From positions 32,168 through 96,167 of the forward strand of contig JBJEQF010000029.1 in the NCBI GenBank assembly GCA_051881615.1: 64,000 nucleotides of DNA. The letters run 5' to 3'. Below, one piece after another: positions 54,092 through 60,761 of this stretch. The notes beneath the pieces were generated by a model. That model saw only the letters and a list, made by a program, of their open reading frames with translations. It was not told where the DNA came from and did not search any database. Numbering within the stretch: the first letter of the stretch is position 1; the number at the start of each line of letters is the position of its first letter. Origin of the DNA: CAMFTQ01 sp051881615 (GTDB lineage Bacteria > Bacillota > Clostridia > Oscillospirales > Acutalibacteraceae). The translations under genes and the position numbers were made by a program.

Positions 54092-55024
54092 ATGATTTAC
54101 AACAATGTTCTTGACGCTATGGGGCAGACACCCGTAATCAGACTTAATAAAATGGTAGAGGACGATATGGCACAGGTGCTTGTTAAGTACGAGGGACTTA
54201 ACGTTGGCGGCTCTATAAAGACGCGCACTGCGTACAATATGATTTTACAGGGCGAGCGTGACGGACTTATCAAGCCCGACACAATTATCGTTGAGCCGAC
54301 CTCGGGCAATCAGGGAATCGGTCTTGCGCTTATCGGCGCTGTAAAAGGGTACAAAACAATTATAATTATGCCCGACTCTGTAAGCGAAGAAAGACGTATG
54401 CTTGTTAAGCACTACGGCGCAGAGGTTATACTTATTCACGATGACGGCAATATCGGCAAGTGCATTGAGGGCTGTGTAAGCACAGCTATGGAAATGGCGA
54501 AAAACGATTCTCGTGTATTTGTTCCTCAGCAGTTTTCAAACCCTGCAAACCCTATGGTTCACCGCCGCCACACTGCACTTGAAATAATGGAGCAGGTGGC
54601 ACAGCCGATTGACGGCTTCTGCTCCGGTATCGGCACAGGTGGAACTATTACGGGTATCGGCGAGGTGCTTAAGGCGCAGTATCCCGAAATCGAAATATGG
54701 GCGGTTGAGCCTGAAAATGCGGCTATTCTTGCAGGCGGAAATGTCGGCACTCATCTTCAGATGGGCATAGGCGACGGACTTATCCCCGATAACCTCAACA
54801 GGCAGATTTACGATTATATCTACACCGTAAGCGATGAAGAGGCTATAAAAACTGCTAAGGATTTGGCTCGTCTTGAGGGACTTATGTGCGGAATTTCAAG
54901 CGGAACAAACGTAGCCGCCGCCTTAAAGCTTGCCAAAAAGCTGGGTAAGGGAAAGACTGTTATTACGGTTCTGCCCGACACAGCCGAAAGATATTTCAGC
55001 ACTCCGCTGTTTGAAAACGACTGA
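54092..55024 (+). CDS. cysK: Cysteine synthase (O-acetylserine thiol-lyase)
   Basis: 310 residues. It makes cysteine from O-acetylserine and sulfide with pyridoxal phosphate. The PLP lysine is Lys43 in NVGGSIKTR (usually NPGGSVKDR), the substrate loop is PTSGNQGIGL and the phosphate-binding loop is GIGTGGTITGIGEVL. It is followed 29 bp later by nfo on the same strand. Confidence 0.94.
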   Translation: MIYNNVLDAMGQTPVIRLNKMVEDDMAQVLVKYEGLNVGGSIKTRTAYNMILQGERDGLIKPDTIIVEPTSGNQGIGLALIGAVKGYKTIIIMPDSVSEERRMLVKHYGAEVILIHDDGNIGKCIEGCVSTAMEMAKNDSRVFVPQQFSNPANPMVHRRHTALEIMEQVAQPIDGFCSGIGTGGTITGIGEVLKAQYPEIEIWAVEPENAAILAGGNVGTHLQMGIGDGLIPDNLNRQIYDYIYTVSDEEAIKTAKDLARLEGLMCGISSGTNVAAALKLAKKLGKGKTVITVLPDTAERYFSTPLFEND

Positions 55025-55053
55025 TATATTTTACTGTTGAAAGGATTTTTAAG

Positions 55054-55887
55054 ATGTTTAAAATAGGCTGTCACCTTTCTGTTTCAAAGGGCTTTGAATA
55101 TATGGGCAAAGAGGCACTGTCAATCGGTGCAAATGCTTTTCAGTTTTTCACACGCAACCCACGTGGCGGAAAGGCTAAGGAAATTGACGAAAATGACGCA
55201 AATTCTCTGATTAAGCTGATGGAGGATAACAGCTTCGGCAAGGCACTTGCTCACGCTCCCTATACTCTCAATGCCTGCTCAAAGGACGAAAAAACTCGCC
55301 GTTTTGCGCTTGAAACAATGACTGACGACTTGCAGAGAATGGAGTATCTGCCGAATAATCTATACAACTTTCACCCCGGAAGTCACACAGGTCAGGGCAT
55401 TGATGTTGGTATAAAAATGATTATTGACACATTAAACTCTGCGATGTTTGACGAGATGACCACAACCGTCTTGCTTGAAACAATGGCGGGCAAGGGCAGT
55501 GAGGTCGGCAGTAAATTTGAGGAGCTAAGAGAAATTATTGACGGTGTTCGAATAAATGACAAAATCGGCGTTTGTCTTGACACGTGCCACGTTTTTGACG
55601 CAGGGTACGACATTGTAAACGACCTTGACGGTGTGCTGTTGCAGTTCGACAAAATCATCGGTCTTGACAGGCTGTATGCCGTTCACTTAAACGATAGTAT
55701 GAATTACCTAGGCTGTCACAAGGACAGACATCAGAAAATCGGTCAGGGCGGTATAGGACTTGAGGCGATTGAAAGGATAATCAATCACCCTGTTCTGCGT
55801 GACCTGCCGTTTTACCTTGAAACACCGAACGATTTAGACGGATACGCAGAGGAAATTAAGCTGCTCAGAGGGTTATACAAGGATTAG
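55054..55887 (+). CDS. nfo: Endonuclease IV (AP endonuclease)
   Basis: 277 residues. It cleaves DNA 5' of abasic sites in base-excision repair. The zinc-site motifs are present: FHPGSHTGQG, LETMAGKGSEVG, CLDTCHVFDAGYD and the AVHLNDS / DRHQKIGQGGIG region. The start MFKIGCHLSVSKGFEYMGK is typical. Confidence 0.96.
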   Translation: MFKIGCHLSVSKGFEYMGKEALSIGANAFQFFTRNPRGGKAKEIDENDANSLIKLMEDNSFGKALAHAPYTLNACSKDEKTRRFALETMTDDLQRMEYLPNNLYNFHPGSHTGQGIDVGIKMIIDTLNSAMFDEMTTTVLLETMAGKGSEVGSKFEELREIIDGVRINDKIGVCLDTCHVFDAGYDIVNDLDGVLLQFDKIIGLDRLYAVHLNDSMNYLGCHKDRHQKIGQGGIGLEAIERIINHPVLRDLPFYLETPNDLDGYAEEIKLLRGLYKD

Positions 55888-55901
55888 GATTAGGCAAAAT
55901 T

Positions 55902-55995
55902 ATTCATTATTCATTCTTCATCATTCATCATTCATTAAATCGGATTTTCGTAATGAATAATGAAATCGCTTCGCTAATGAATAATGAATAATTTA
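55902..55995. repeat. Dispersed five-heptad repeat, copy 4, with inverted extra units
   Basis: Forward array 55902-55936: ATTCATT, ATTCATT, CTTCATC, ATTCATC, ATTCATT. Shortly after come inverted units (AATGAAT AATGAAA at 55951-55964 and AATGAAT AATGAAT from 55976). The forward and inverted parts could pair into a long AT-rich hairpin. It lies between the convergent nfo and ddh genes. Confidence 0.85.
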
Positions 55996-55997
55996 GG

Positions 55998-56230
55998 CTT
56001 TGCTTCGCAAAGTTATTATATAATAATCTTGACGGTTCAAGTCCACATCAAAGATTTACGGTGGCATCTATTTTGCCGCCTCTTGAAAAAGAGGGTAGCT
56101 TTGGCTATCCTTTCTTTTTTATATCAAAAATTAGATAATAGTATCGTTTTTGAGATACTCGCAATTTATTAAACAACACCTGTTAAGCAAAAATATAATT
56201 GCATTACCGTTGCTCTACTGCATTAAAACA
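55998..56230. other. Gap between nfo and ddh with several small hairpins
   Basis: Besides the heptad repeat there are short inverted repeats: CTTTGC/GCAAAG (55998-56012), GGTGGCA/TGCCGCC and CCTCTT/AAGAGG near 56060-56095, and TAGC/GGCTA after that. The only open frame (62 codons) has no ribosome site and no protein-like composition. No gene is supported. Confidence 0.5.
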
Positions 56231-56232
56231 AA

Positions 56233-56268
56233 AACTGACAGACTACAATAATCTGTCAGTTTTTTTGT
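56233..56268. terminator. Bidirectional terminator (nfo/ddh)
   Basis: Perfect 10-bp stem AACTGACAGA / TCTGTCAGTT (56233-56242, 56252-56261) with a 9-nt loop, A run on one side and T run on the other, so it can stop transcripts from both convergent genes. Confidence 0.88.
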
Positions 56269-56269
56269 A

Positions 56270-57253
56270 TTAAAGAATATTTTTATACAGCTCCTGCGCT
56301 GTCTGTGTGTGAAGATAAATCGGCGGAACGTCAAATACTGTTTTGCATCCGACTGCTCCCTCACAGCTTAATCTGTAAGCGGCTCTTGCGTACGCCGCAA
56401 GAATGTTTGATGTAAATTCAGGGTTTGAGTCAAGCTTTATGCTGTATTCGATAACGTGCTTGTTTTCGTCATCAAAGCCTGTTGTGCCTGTTCTGAGTAC
56501 CGAACCGCCGTGAGGAATACCATTGTGATCTCTTTTAAGCTCTTCCTCGCTGATAAAATGAACTGTTGTATCATAATCGGCAAAGTAATTCGGCATAGTA
56601 ACGATTGCCTCTTCAATCTTTTTGAGGTCTGCGTTTTCCTCTGCTACTACAAAGCACTCTCTTTTGTGCTTTTGTCTTGTAGAAAGCTCAGGGTTCTCTC
56701 CCCTTCTTACACTTTCAACAGCCTCTTCAATCGGAATTGTGTATTGACGTGCGTCTTTAACGCCTTCAATTCTTCTGATAGCATCAGAATGTCCCTGACT
56801 GACACCTCTGCCCCAGAAGGTATAATCCTTACCGTTTGGCAGAATTGCCTGTGCGATAAGACGGTTAAGAGAAAACATACCGGGATCCCAGCCGACTGAA
56901 ATAACGCTTACCTTATTGCCGCTTTTGCTTGCCTTATCGACATTTGCAAAATGCTCGGGGATTTTTGCGTGTGTGTCAAAGCTGTCGATAACATTGAAAT
57001 ACTGAGCCATTTCAGGCGTCTGTGTCGGCAGATCGTTTGCACTGCCGCCGCACAGGATAAGAACATCAATTTTGTCCTTAAATTCAAGCACCTGACTCAT
57101 ATTATATACAGGTACACCTGTATGAGTCTTAACTGATGAAGCGTCACGTCTTGTAAAAACAGCGACTAACTCCATATCATCAGCCTTGCAGACAGCACTT
57201 TCAACACCTCTGCCTAAGTTGCCGTAGCCTAAAATTCCTATTCTGATTTTCAT
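56270..57253 (-). CDS. ddh: meso-Diaminopimelate D-dehydrogenase
   Basis: 327 residues from the ATG at 57251-57253, with GGAGTG upstream. Rossmann start KIRIGILGYGNLGRGVESAV, LILCGGSANDLPTQTPEMAQ, the VGWDPGMFSLNRL segment and FWGRGVSQGHSDAIRRIEGV are characteristic. It makes meso-DAP in one NADPH-dependent step from tetrahydrodipicolinate, serving lysine and cell wall. Confidence 0.96.
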   Translation of the reverse strand: MKIRIGILGYGNLGRGVESAVCKADDMELVAVFTRRDASSVKTHTGVPVYNMSQVLEFKDKIDVLILCGGSANDLPTQTPEMAQYFNVIDSFDTHAKIPEHFANVDKASKSGNKVSVISVGWDPGMFSLNRLIAQAILPNGKDYTFWGRGVSQGHSDAIRRIEGVKDARQYTIPIEEAVESVRRGENPELSTRQKHKRECFVVAEENADLKKIEEAIVTMPNYFADYDTTVHFISEEELKRDHNGIPHGGSVLRTGTTGFDDENKHVIEYSIKLDSNPEFTSNILAAYARAAYRLSCEGAVGCKTVFDVPPIYLHTQTAQELYKNIL

Positions 57254-57347
57254 AGCGATCACTCCTAAATACCTTTAGATTAAAAACAACAATGAAATGT
57301 TGAATTATTTTATAAAAGAACAGAATAAATCAAAAATTTACTAATGT

Positions 57348-57481
57348 TTATTCCCACTCGACGAGGACTAAACAATTCTGCTTATGTGATTTTGCTTTTC
57401 GTTAGTCTCTCTATTTTGATTTTACGATGTATTTGTATTATCCTTTGCAAAAATGCCCTTGTTATCATTTTGTTATCGTGG
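57348..57481. other. Left copy of a diverged direct repeat containing a guaA 3'-end-like 13-mer (putative att remnant)
   Basis: TTATTCCCACTCG at 57348-57360 is identical to 60102-60114, in the same orientation. Read on the minus strand it is CGAGTGGGAATAA, which encodes the EWE-stop ending typical of GMP synthase. The block also shares TATTTGTATTATC (57430-57442) with the right copy at 60174-60186, and a doubled GTTATC motif (57459-57481) with a doubled GTTGCC motif at 60212-60233. No guaA body adjoins. The 80-codon open frame here has no ribosome site and is not supported as a gene. Confidence 0.5.
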
Positions 57482-57570
57482 TTGATAACAAGAATAATTT
57501 CACCGTGGATAATACGGAAGCGGTATGTGTGTATTATAAACTATTTTGCTTGGAAATTCAAGAGAATTTT

Positions 57571-57643
57571 GGAATTTGAAAACTAAAGGGTGTTTTTGGA
57601 ATTTGAAAACTAAAGGGTGTTTTTGGAATTTGAAAACTAAAGG
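57571..57643. repeat. 27-bp tandem repeat, three copies
   Basis: The unit starting GGAATTTGAAAACTAAAGG recurs at 57571, 57598 and 57625, an exact 27-bp period; the first two copies are complete. As 27 is a multiple of three, the plus strand can be read as three nine-residue repeats (core FWNLKTKG), but no start signal or protein context supports translation. Confidence 0.8.
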
Positions 57644-57666
57644 CAGCGCACGGAGCACTGCCTTTA
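57638..57666 (-). terminator. Terminator downstream of blaI-blaR1
   Basis: Perfect 9-bp stem TAAAGGCAG / CTGCCTTTA with an 11-nt loop. On the minus strand it is followed by TTAGTTTTC. It lies after the end of the BlaR1 tail remnant. Confidence 0.55.
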
Positions 57667-57731
57667 CAGTTATGAAAATAATTTGTGCCCTACGATTACT
57701 TCGTCCGGAGGATCAAAGCAGTCGGCAGTAT

Positions 57732-57962
57732 TTACTCAGAGTCCATATCTTTCCAAAACAATTCTTGGATTTTTATTCGATATGCATCATCTATCTTGTA
57801 ATGATAGCTTGACAAGGGATTATAGACGGGAGCGATAACAATATCCTTTTTGTCAATGTCATAAGTGGTTAAAATAGCACGCATTTCTGCAATGGTTGCA
57901 CCAACGTTATAATCAAAGGTGGTATCTGATACCGCTTCCAAATTAGAGTTAGCAAGATAACA
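57732..57962 (-). pseudogene. Detached in-frame C-terminal tail of the BlaR1-like protein
   Basis: Immediately after the TAA that ends the BlaR1-like frame (57963-57965), the same reading frame continues open for 76 codons (CYLANSNLEAVSDTTFDYNV, then GATIAEMRAILTTYDIDKKD) to a second stop at 57732. The composition is protein-like and there is no ribosome site at its first internal Met (57941). A single nonsense change in a longer ancestral gene explains this best. An independent small gene starting at 57941 is the less likely alternative. Confidence 0.6.
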
Positions 57963-59471
57963 TTAATAACTATTCTCAGCCATTTGCCAAATATAGACTA
58001 TCAAACCGCCATCTGTTGAAACATTGAAAAATTGAGGATATTTGGCTTTGAGTTGAGCTATATTAGCAGTAGTGATAACCTCAGATGGACCATCTGCACC
58101 GCCGACATTTGAAACGGAAGAAAAATACTCTTGAGCTTTCTTGTCGCAATTTGCTTGTTGTTCTTTTATATTATGTTCAGGATCAAGAGTTTTTCCGTGT
58201 AAATACCAAGGAAACTTTGCACGAATGTCCTCAGCATAGTATGAGCCATCTCTCGGTTCCCAATATTCAACAAGTTCATATTGTACGTTTGAGTCTGCTT
58301 TCTTAACAGTTATTACTGTTGGTATATGAGCTCCGCTGACATCTTTAATTTCGCCGTTTATATCATCATATTCCGAATAAAGAACCCACATATACACAGT
58401 TGTGCTTCCTTTATCTTTTCTTGTCCCTAACACTTTGAAGTCGGTACAATAGAACTCTCCGCTTTTATATTTTCCGTGATGATGCTCAATTATTTGTTCT
58501 TCAATAAACAATGACATTTTTTCATTTAGGTTTGTTGTTGTAGGACTTGTAAGAAAACAAACCGCAAAAACTGCACTCGCAATAACAGCAACTATAATAA
58601 TCCAAAAAGCAGTTTTCTTGTAATTCAGTACCGATTTCACTCTATCTTTTACGCCTACCTCTCCAAAAGCAAGTGGACAAGCTGCAATCATACGGCGATT
58701 TACACTTAAGTTTAACAGTGCTTGAGAATAGTCGGCCTTTTCCTCGGTATTCAGTTCTTTGATAACTTTTTCATCACAAGCAAACTCGATATCTTTACAA
58801 AGCAATGCATAACCGAGCCACATTAAAGGATTGAACCAATGGAGTGCTAAAAGCAGAAATCCAAACGGCTTCCACCAATGGTCTTTACGGCGGATATGTG
58901 CCTGCTCGTGAGCGATAACATGTTCCATATCCTTATCATTCACCTTAAATGGCAGGTATATCTTTGGCTTTATAATGCCGAGTACGAACGGAGAAACAAC
59001 GCTTTCGCTTTGGAAGATGTTATCATGAAGCAGGACAGCTGTACCGATTTTTCTATTTACGCGGAAGTAACTGATAGTAGTATATAAAAGCATTCCGGCA
59101 ATGCCCACAATCCACACAAACGATAAAATGGGGATCCATATTTGCAAGGGATTTGCACTTGTAGCAGGATCAGGAGCAAATGATTCACCGATAACGGGGT
59201 TTACAATATTATTGATAATAGGAATACCGGAATTGATTTTTGGGGTTCTATCCATCATTATTTCCGGACTAATTGTTTCTGCGCTCGGTATAAGACTCAT
59301 TACACTCTCAATAGAGAATGGGCAAATCACTCTGATAGCCACAATTCCCCACAGAATAACGGTAATCCATTTTGGAGCTTTTTTGAGTAATAACCTTAAA
59401 AGCAATACTGCAAGTACAACCCAGCTTGCTGATATGCTCATATTCACTATGTTTAAGAAGAACTCTGTCAT
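57963..59471 (-). CDS. BlaR1-like M56 membrane metalloprotease (tail lost through in-frame stop)
   Basis: 502 residues. Four membrane helices in the first ~300 residues surround the zinc-protease motif HEQAH (188-192), with the further ligand in DIEFACDEKVI. After the last helix (~290-312) comes an extracellular part with VGGADGPSEVITTANIAQLK; it lacks the penicillin-binding sensor domain of true BlaR1. It should sense an outside signal and lead to cleavage of the BlaI repressor. It overlaps blaI by 4 nt. The frame is cut by a TAA with homologous-looking sequence continuing in frame behind it. Confidence 0.85.
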   Translation of the reverse strand: MTEFFLNIVNMSISASWVVLAVLLLRLLLKKAPKWITVILWGIVAIRVICPFSIESVMSLIPSAETISPEIMMDRTPKINSGIPIINNIVNPVIGESFAPDPATSANPLQIWIPILSFVWIVGIAGMLLYTTISYFRVNRKIGTAVLLHDNIFQSESVVSPFVLGIIKPKIYLPFKVNDKDMEHVIAHEQAHIRRKDHWWKPFGFLLLALHWFNPLMWLGYALLCKDIEFACDEKVIKELNTEEKADYSQALLNLSVNRRMIAACPLAFGEVGVKDRVKSVLNYKKTAFWIIIVAVIASAVFAVCFLTSPTTTNLNEKMSLFIEEQIIEHHHGKYKSGEFYCTDFKVLGTRKDKGSTTVYMWVLYSEYDDINGEIKDVSGAHIPTVITVKKADSNVQYELVEYWEPRDGSYYAEDIRAKFPWYLHGKTLDPEHNIKEQQANCDKKAQEYFSSVSNVGGADGPSEVITTANIAQLKAKYPQFFNVSTDGGLIVYIWQMAENSY

Positions 59472-59839
59472 TTTGATTCTCCTTTTCTATAGCGGTCTAT
59501 CATCTGCTGAACCGCATCAATCTCAGCATCGGAGATTTTCTGATGCTTGGTGAACGCAGCGATAAACGCCGGCAAAGAACCCTCAAAGGTCTTTTTCACC
59601 ATTTCATTCAGTTCGGCTGCCTGCACCTGATCTTTGCTGACAAGCGAAGTCACCACAGTATTCTCGTTCTTTAATACGCCTCGCTCTGACAGACGCTTAA
59701 TAACAGTGTAAGTAGTAGTGGGTTTCCAACCAAGCTGCTCTTTGCAGAGATCCACAAGTTTGCTGCTTTTAACCGGCTCGTTCTCCCACAAAATCAAGCA
59801 AAAGCGATATTCACTTTCAAATACCTTTGGTGTATCCAT
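59468..59839 (-). CDS. blaI: BlaI/MecI/CopY-family repressor
   Basis: 123 residues from the ATG at 59837-59839, with AAAGGAG upstream. The winged-helix domain includes VFESEYRFCLILWENEPVKS, the GWKPTTTYTVIKRLSERGVL recognition part and the C-terminal dimerisation helices. In the family the repressor is cut when the linked M56 protease is activated. It is the first gene of the two-gene operon, and symmetric TTAGAG half-sites lie directly upstream. Confidence 0.92.
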   Translation of the reverse strand: MDTPKVFESEYRFCLILWENEPVKSSKLVDLCKEQLGWKPTTTYTVIKRLSERGVLKNENTVVTSLVSKDQVQAAELNEMVKKTFEGSLPAFIAAFTKHQKISDAEIDAVQQMIDRYRKGESK

Positions 59840-59864
59840 AATTGACGCTCCTTTCTCTAACCTA

Positions 59865-59908
59865 TTAGAGTTCATATATACTCTAACATATTAGAGTTGA
59901 AATGTCAA
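59865..59908 (-). promoter_or_regulatory. blaI-blaR1 promoter with probable BlaI operator
   Basis: On the minus strand TTGACA (59903-59908) is followed 17 bp later by TAGAGT. Three alternating half-sites, TTAGAG (59865-59870), CTCTAA (59881-59886) and TTAGAG (59891-59896), form two dyads covering the -10 region. This fits autorepression by BlaI. Confidence 0.65.
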
Positions 59909-59950
59909 GATGTTCGCAAAAAAATTAACAGATAAACAAAAAGAAATAGT

Positions 59951-59976
59951 GGCAGAGAGGTGTAAACCTCCCTGCC
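59951..59976 (-). terminator. Hairpin in the gap between the TIR gene and blaI
   Basis: 11-bp stem GGCAGAGAGGT / ACCTCCCTGCC with one mismatch and a 4-nt loop. On the minus strand it is followed by ACTATTTCTTTTTG. It would insulate blaI from transcripts coming from the TIR-caspase operon. Confidence 0.6.
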
Positions 59977-60101
59977 GCCGCTGTTTGTTAGGTTTAAATC
60001 AAGTCGGTATTTAGCGTTTCTGTAGCTCTGCTTTAAAGATGATATATATACTATCTATCCGCTTTATTTGTGCTTTTCAGCCGCTATGAAATCCTTGAAA
60101 A

Positions 60102-60233
60102 TTATTCCCACTCGCTCCCTAAAAATCAATCTTAAACACATTTGTTTATGAGAATTAGCAGAGAGTATATACATTATTTGTATTATCGTTAAAGCATACG
60201 CTATCCGATTTTTTGTTGCCATTTCGTTGCCAC
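60102..60233. other. Right copy of the diverged direct repeat with the guaA-like 13-mer
   Basis: TTATTCCCACTCG at 60102-60114, TATTTGTATTATC at 60174-60186 and the doubled GTTGCC motif at 60212-60233 repeat the order seen at 57348-57481. Together the copies enclose blaI-blaR1. The rest of the 59977-60364 gap is AT-rich and without a supported gene. Confidence 0.5.
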
Positions 60234-60364
60234 GATTGCTGTAAGTGTAACAACAATAAAGTGATGTTGAACGCTAACAAATATAGTCCTATCAAAAAAG
60301 TTGTTTTCGGTAGTTGCTATTCCGAATAAATGAGTATATAACACACAACTTGTACATATACCAA

Positions 60365-60748
60365 CTAGACATTTTGATTAATCCATAATTCCAACGAATC
60401 CTTGCGTTTGGAAATAACAGGAATCCCTAATTCATCAATATAGCGACTCGTACTGTCAGTAATTTTAACTGCAACCACAGGCTTACCGATATTAATTGCA
60501 AATTTAATTTCTTCTATCGACATACCAAAATTATTGGCAGGACGATTTGAACATACCACTACACTTGCATATTTAATTTGCTTTTGTATTTGGGGATCTA
60601 CATTAAACCTTTTATCTATGCTATCAAATGGCGAACTTGCAGGAACAGAATAATCTCTAACCGCATACTTCGTTCTATCAAGCAAAGCGCTTATTTCAGA
60701 ATAATCATCATTGTTCCATCTGTGTGGAATAAATACATTAATTCTCAT
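60365..60748 (-). CDS. Stand-alone TIR-like (DUF1863/ThsB-like) protein
   Basis: 127 residues, GAGG before the ATG. It starts MRINVFIPHRWNNDDYSEIS, the first strand and BB-loop region of the MTH538/DUF1863 TIR-like family, with YSVPASSPFD, then VVVCSNRP. The conserved acidic position of TIR NADases is probably Glu80 in SIEEIKFAINIGKPVVAV. There is no other domain. In Thoeris-type defence such proteins detect phage and make a cyclic-ADP-ribose-like signal from NAD. It lies 13 bp behind a caspase gene on the same transcript, which suggests TIR signalling to a protease effector. NADase activity is inferred, not proven. Confidence 0.85.
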   Translation of the reverse strand: MRINVFIPHRWNNDDYSEISALLDRTKYAVRDYSVPASSPFDSIDKRFNVDPQIQKQIKYASVVVCSNRPANNFGMSIEEIKFAINIGKPVVAVKITDSTSRYIDELGIPVISKRKDSLELWINQNV

Positions 60749-60761
60749 AATATACCTCTTT

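Noticed and set aside
56030..56060. T-arm-like GGTTCAAGTCC, possible tRNA fragment
   Set aside because: The flanking bases do not form a T-stem or acceptor stem and no other arm is present.
55984..56172. 62-codon ORF after nfo
   Set aside because: It starts in the heptad repeat, has no ribosome site and crosses several hairpins.
57344..57586. 80-codon plus-strand ORF rich in Ile/Leu
   Set aside because: It has no ribosome site, lies across the att-like repeat block and ends in the tandem repeat; the hydrophobic look follows from the AT-rich DNA.
57571..57643. Possible CRISPR array
   Set aside because: Repeats are directly adjacent without spacers and no cas genes are near.
57546..57812. 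Plus-strand ORF with a nine-residue repeat (core FWNLKTKG)
   Set aside because: It is just the 27-bp DNA repeat read in one frame, then antisense to the BlaR1 tail; no start signal.
60119..60364. Extra small gene downstream of the TIR-like gene
   Set aside because: Only very short frames without ribosome sites are present on either strand.
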